A DNA stretch of 9,327 bases, taken from the NCBI GenBank assembly GCA_035302145.1, contig DATGSX010000087.1, positions 1 through 9,327 of the forward strand, written 5' to 3'. Below, piece by piece: positions 6,909 to 9,327 of this stretch. The stretch's first letter is position 1. Each line of letters opens with the position of its first letter. The notes under the pieces are model-generated. The model did no database searches. It was not told the origin of the DNA and worked only from the letters and a program-made list of their open reading frames with translations. Source of the stretch: JAJYTI01 sp035302145. GTDB taxonomy: Bacteria > Bacteroidota > Bacteroidia > Flavobacteriales > Flavobacteriaceae. Made by a program: the position numbers and the translations under genes.

Positions 6909-7364
6909 ATGAATGTATTGATTGTCATAATAGTATTTATACTAATGGAAGGTGCCACATGGATTCTCCATAAATACGTTATGCATGGTTTTTTGTGGGT
7001 ATTGCATCGCGACCACCACGACCATAGCACCGAAGGGCCGTTGGAAAGGAATGACTTATTCTTTCTGATTTTTGCAAGCCCAGCCATTCTTTTATTGTAC
7101 TTTGGGGTAGAACAAGGCGTGAACCATCTTTTCTATATAGGATTGGGAATTACACTTTATGGAATGGCCTACTTTCTTGTTCATGATATATTTATCCACC
7201 AACGAGCCAAAGTTTTAAAGAAAACCGAAAACCCATATTTGCTCGCTATTCGACGAGCGCATAAGCAACATCATAAGCATCTTGGAAAAGAAAATGGGGA
7301 GTGTTTTGGTTTTTTGTGGGTGCCCATTAAATATTTTAAAATGTATTTTAATAAAAATAAATAA
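6909..7364 (+). CDS. crtZ: Beta-carotene hydroxylase CrtZ
   Basis: CrtZ is a membrane di-iron enzyme of the fatty acid hydroxylase superfamily that adds 3-hydroxyl groups to beta-ionone rings, giving cryptoxanthin and then zeaxanthin. All four His clusters are visible: HKYVMH (21-26), HRDHH (33-37), HDIFIH (92-97) and HKQHH (118-122). Hydrophobic segments lie at about 2-20, 50-66 and 75-92. The length of 151 residues is normal for bacterial CrtZ. The ATG follows the previous stop by one base and the stop shares one base with the next start (TAATG), so translation is probably coupled. Confidence 0.95.
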   Translation: MNVLIVIIVFILMEGATWILHKYVMHGFLWVLHRDHHDHSTEGPLERNDLFFLIFASPAILLLYFGVEQGVNHLFYIGLGITLYGMAYFLVHDIFIHQRAKVLKKTENPYLLAIRRAHKQHHKHLGKENGECFGFLWVPIKYFKMYFNKNK

Positions 7365-8050
7365 TGCTACAATCGAGCACTTATTTGCTGATAAATTTCT
7401 TTACCATCCTTATTTGTCTTATCGCTTCTTTTGACAAAAGAATCCGATTTGATAAGCATTTTGGAACCTTTCTCTTGTCGAGTACCATCGTTGCTGTTCC
7501 ATTTATAGCTTGGGATATATGGTTTACTGATATGGGGGTGTGGTGGTTTAACACAGACTATACCACGGGTGTAATTCTAGCAGGACTGCCAATAGAAGAG
7601 TGGATGTTCTTTTACTTTATTCCATTTGCTTGCGTATTTACGTATTTCTGTTTTGATAAGTTTTTTGATTTAAGCTGGGCTAATTCCTTAAATAATGTTC
7701 TGGTGTTTTTTACTACGATTAGTTGTGCTGTAGTGGTGTTATTATATTACGATAAAATCTACACCTTTATAACTGCTTTGGTAACACTTCTAACCATACT
7801 TTATTTGCATTTTATTTCTAAAAGAGAATGGATAGGCCAGGCATCTTTGGTGTTCCTAGTTTTGATGGTTGGATTTTTCTTTGTCAATGGCGTGTTAACC
7901 GGAACAGGGTTAGAATCACCTATTGTAAACTATAATCCAGATGAATTTTCAGGTATTCGTATGCTCACTATACCAGTAGAAGATGCGGTATATGGATATA
8001 GTCAGTTTATGCTAAACGTATATTTCTTTCAGCTGCTGCGTAAAAAATAA
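7364..8050 (+). CDS. crtYcd: Lycopene cyclase, fused CrtYc-CrtYd type
   Basis: This 228-residue membrane protein belongs to the heterodimeric-type lycopene cyclase family found as separate CrtYc and CrtYd in actinobacteria and fused in some Bacteroidota, archaea and fungi. It cyclises lycopene ends to give beta-carotene and is unrelated to the FAD-containing CrtY. The sequence shows two similar halves: the first ends in PIEEWMFFYF (76-85) and the second in PVEDAVYGY (204-212), each with the Pro-x-Glu-Glu/Asp signature. Around six to seven hydrophobic segments are visible. WDIWFTDMGVWWFN (50-63) and NGVLTGTGLESPIVNYNP (175-192) are typical. It is last in the tightly overlapping part of the operon. 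Confidence 0.93.
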   Translation: MLQSSTYLLINFFTILICLIASFDKRIRFDKHFGTFLLSSTIVAVPFIAWDIWFTDMGVWWFNTDYTTGVILAGLPIEEWMFFYFIPFACVFTYFCFDKFFDLSWANSLNNVLVFFTTISCAVVVLLYYDKIYTFITALVTLLTILYLHFISKREWIGQASLVFLVLMVGFFFVNGVLTGTGLESPIVNYNPDEFSGIRMLTIPVEDAVYGYSQFMLNVYFFQLLRKK

Positions 8051-8080
8051 GGATCTCTTTAGATGTAAATAACCAAGAGT

Positions 8081-8872
8081 ATGAAAAAGCAACTTCAAAT
8101 ATTAAACGGTTTGGCATTATTGTTAACTATTACTATCAATTACTTGTCTAACACAGGTATATTCAATGGAAATACAATTGCTAGCGTATCCAAACAATAT
8201 AACAATCTCTTTACACCGGCTGGTTATGCATTCTCTATATGGGGATTGATTTATCTGGGCATGCTTGGATTTGTAATTTACTTTGGCAGATCTCTTTTCA
8301 TCTCCGTTACGAAGGAAGATAAAAGTGTAGAGCAGATAGGGTGGTGGTTTATAATCTCTTGCCTGGCAAATGCTTCGTGGGTGTTGTTATGGATTTACGA
8401 CTATATCTTATTATCTGTCCTTATCATGTTACTGCTATTGTTTTCCTTGTTGAAAATTGTGGTAAACTTAAAGATGGAATTACATAATGTGCCGTTTAAA
8501 AAGTTCCTATTTCTTTGGTGGCCTTTTTGCTTTTATTCGGGATGGGTTTCTGTTGCGCTTATCGCCAATATAGCAGCTTACTTAAAGAAAATAGAATGGA
8601 ATGGTTTTGGTATTTCCGAAAGCATTTGGACGGTCGTTCTAATAGTCCTGGCAGCTGGAATAAACGTTTTTATGATTTGGAATCGTAACATGCGCGAGTT
8701 TGCCTTGGTAGGAGTATGGGCTTTAATAGCCATTGCCGTAGCTAATAAAAGTGGCGATATGATGGTGTATTGGAGTGCAAGTAGTATGGCTTTGCTTTTG
8801 CTGGTTATGATAAGTATTCATGGCTTTCAAAATAGGGAAACGAATCCATTCACTCACAGAATGAAAGAGTAA
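8081..8872 (+). CDS. TspO/CrtK-like tryptophan-rich membrane protein (long form)
   Basis: This 263-residue protein has about eight hydrophobic segments (roughly 8-23, 47-69, 86-106, 107-127, 141-168, 180-200, 206-222 and 227-249). FTPAGYAFSIWGLIYLGML (45-63) matches the TspO/MBR hallmark of Pro, Phe, Trp and Tyr around the first loop, and WW, NASWVLLW and FLFLWWPF are typical Trp-rich segments. Standard TspO has about 150-160 residues and five membrane helices, so this is an extended relative. TspO proteins bind porphyrins and lipids and respond to oxygen or light; in Rhodobacter the gene, once called crtK, lies among carotenoid genes. Here it follows the cyclase gene by 30 bases with AAGAG a few bases before the ATG, so it is probably the last gene of the operon. 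Its function is not established. Confidence 0.75.
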   Translation: MKKQLQILNGLALLLTITINYLSNTGIFNGNTIASVSKQYNNLFTPAGYAFSIWGLIYLGMLGFVIYFGRSLFISVTKEDKSVEQIGWWFIISCLANASWVLLWIYDYILLSVLIMLLLLFSLLKIVVNLKMELHNVPFKKFLFLWWPFCFYSGWVSVALIANIAAYLKKIEWNGFGISESIWTVVLIVLAAGINVFMIWNRNMREFALVGVWALIAIAVANKSGDMMVYWSASSMALLLLVMISIHGFQNRETNPFTHRMKE

Positions 8873-9006
8873 TGCTAGAATTTAAAACATGAACTTACTG
8901 CTTAATTTAAGTAGAGAAAAGCTATAACCAATCTTCCTATGCAACAAAAGTTACAAAGAAGTCATGTCTAAATGAGTACATTTATCATAAACAAAATCAA
9001 TTAGTT

Positions 9007-9327
9007 ATGAAACATTATCAGTCAAAAATAATCAAAGGAGTTAGCGTAGATGAAATTCGTCTGAAAGTAGAGGAGGAGTTAAAGAAAGCGGGCTTTGGTG
9101 TGCTCACCGAAATCAACATCCAAAAAGTGATGAAGGAGAAGTTGGATAAAGACTACCTGCCTCATGTTATTTTGGGAGCTTGTAGTCCCGTCTATGCTGA
9201 CAAGATACTAAGCGTTGATCCGAGTATTAGCACTTTACTGCCATGTAATGTTACCCTAAGAGATATGGGAGATGGAAATGTAGAAGTCGCTACCATGAAT
9301 ATTATGGAGGTTATGAAAATAGTGGAT
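9007..9327 (+). CDS. DUF302 family protein (3' end cut off by the window)
   Basis: From the ATG at 9007 the frame stays open for 107 codons to the window edge. The sequence fits DUF302: an N-terminal amphipathic helix (VDEIRLKVEEELKKAGFGVL, 14-33), then a TEIN strand, HVILGACSPVYADKIL (53-68), DPSISTLLPCNVTLRD (71-86) and GDGNVEVATMN. Family members are about 125-160 residues and have no established biochemical role. No signal peptide is present. It lies 134 bp after the TspO-like gene, with no overlap, so it is likely a separate unit. No ribosome-binding site is seen, which is common in this window. Confidence 0.88.
   Translation, partial: MKHYQSKIIKGVSVDEIRLKVEEELKKAGFGVLTEINIQKVMKEKLDKDYLPHVILGACSPVYADKILSVDPSISTLLPCNVTLRDMGDGNVEVATMNIMEVMKIVD

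Noticed and set aside
6875..7087. A 70-codon minus-strand frame over the start of crtZ
   Set aside because: It is antisense to the conserved His motifs of crtZ and has no support of its own.
8895..8918. CTTAA-T-TTAAG dyad downstream of the TspO-like gene as the operon terminator
   Set aside because: The stem is short and AT-rich, and no T-run follows.
8977..8984. TACATTTA as a -7 box for the DUF302 gene
   Set aside because: It is one base off consensus and no TTG/TTTG is found at the right distance upstream.
1..9327. CRISPR array, tRNA or rRNA genes, defence genes
   Set aside because: No regularly spaced direct repeats, no tRNA-like cloverleaf and no rRNA sequence were noticed on reading through; there are no genes of recognised defence families.

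Overview
The window looks like chromosomal DNA from a member of the Bacteroidota, most likely a flavobacterium-like marine or freshwater lineage. The support is AT-rich sequence, almost no Shine-Dalgarno sequences, one promoter of the Bacteroidota TTTG-N17-TAnnTTTG type, and a carotenoid operon with the gene set and order familiar from that phylum. Family assignments come from reading the translations by eye; no database search was run.

Left part (1-3310). A cytoplasmic asparaginase-like gene runs off the left edge on the minus strand (1-812). A luciferase-like flavin-dependent oxidoreductase follows on the plus strand (922-1935), behind a promoter so close to its ATG that the mRNA may be leaderless. 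Next is a roughly 110-bp palindrome-rich stretch bounded by GGGGACAC-type inverted repeats (1960-2071), which resembles a small non-autonomous mobile element. Two minus-strand genes follow: an unrecognised exported protein (2179-2850) and a small cupin (3014-3310).

Right part (3311-8872). After a 360-bp gap that must hold the control region, a tightly packed plus-strand operon encodes carotenoid synthesis: crtI (phytoene desaturase, split here by a +1 frameshift near 4148-4157), crtB (phytoene synthase), an unrecognised exported protein, an SRPBCC-fold protein, crtZ (beta-carotene hydroxylase) and a fused CrtYc/CrtYd-type lycopene cyclase. A long, multi-spanning TspO/CrtK-like membrane protein follows 30 bp later. 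Junctions from crtI to the cyclase are overlaps of 17, 4, 4 and 1 bases or a gap of 1 base, so translation is probably coupled. Starting from geranylgeranyl diphosphate, the enzymes would give phytoene (CrtB), lycopene (CrtI), beta-carotene (cyclase) and zeaxanthin (CrtZ). No GGPP synthase, ketolase or light-responsive regulator is visible here. A DUF302 gene (from 9007) runs off the right edge.

The main points for a second look are the crtI frameshift, which is either a recent lesion or a sequence error, and three non-enzymatic companions in the operon: the exported protein, the SRPBCC protein and the TspO-like protein. Their position suggests roles in handling or sensing carotenoids, but that is inference.
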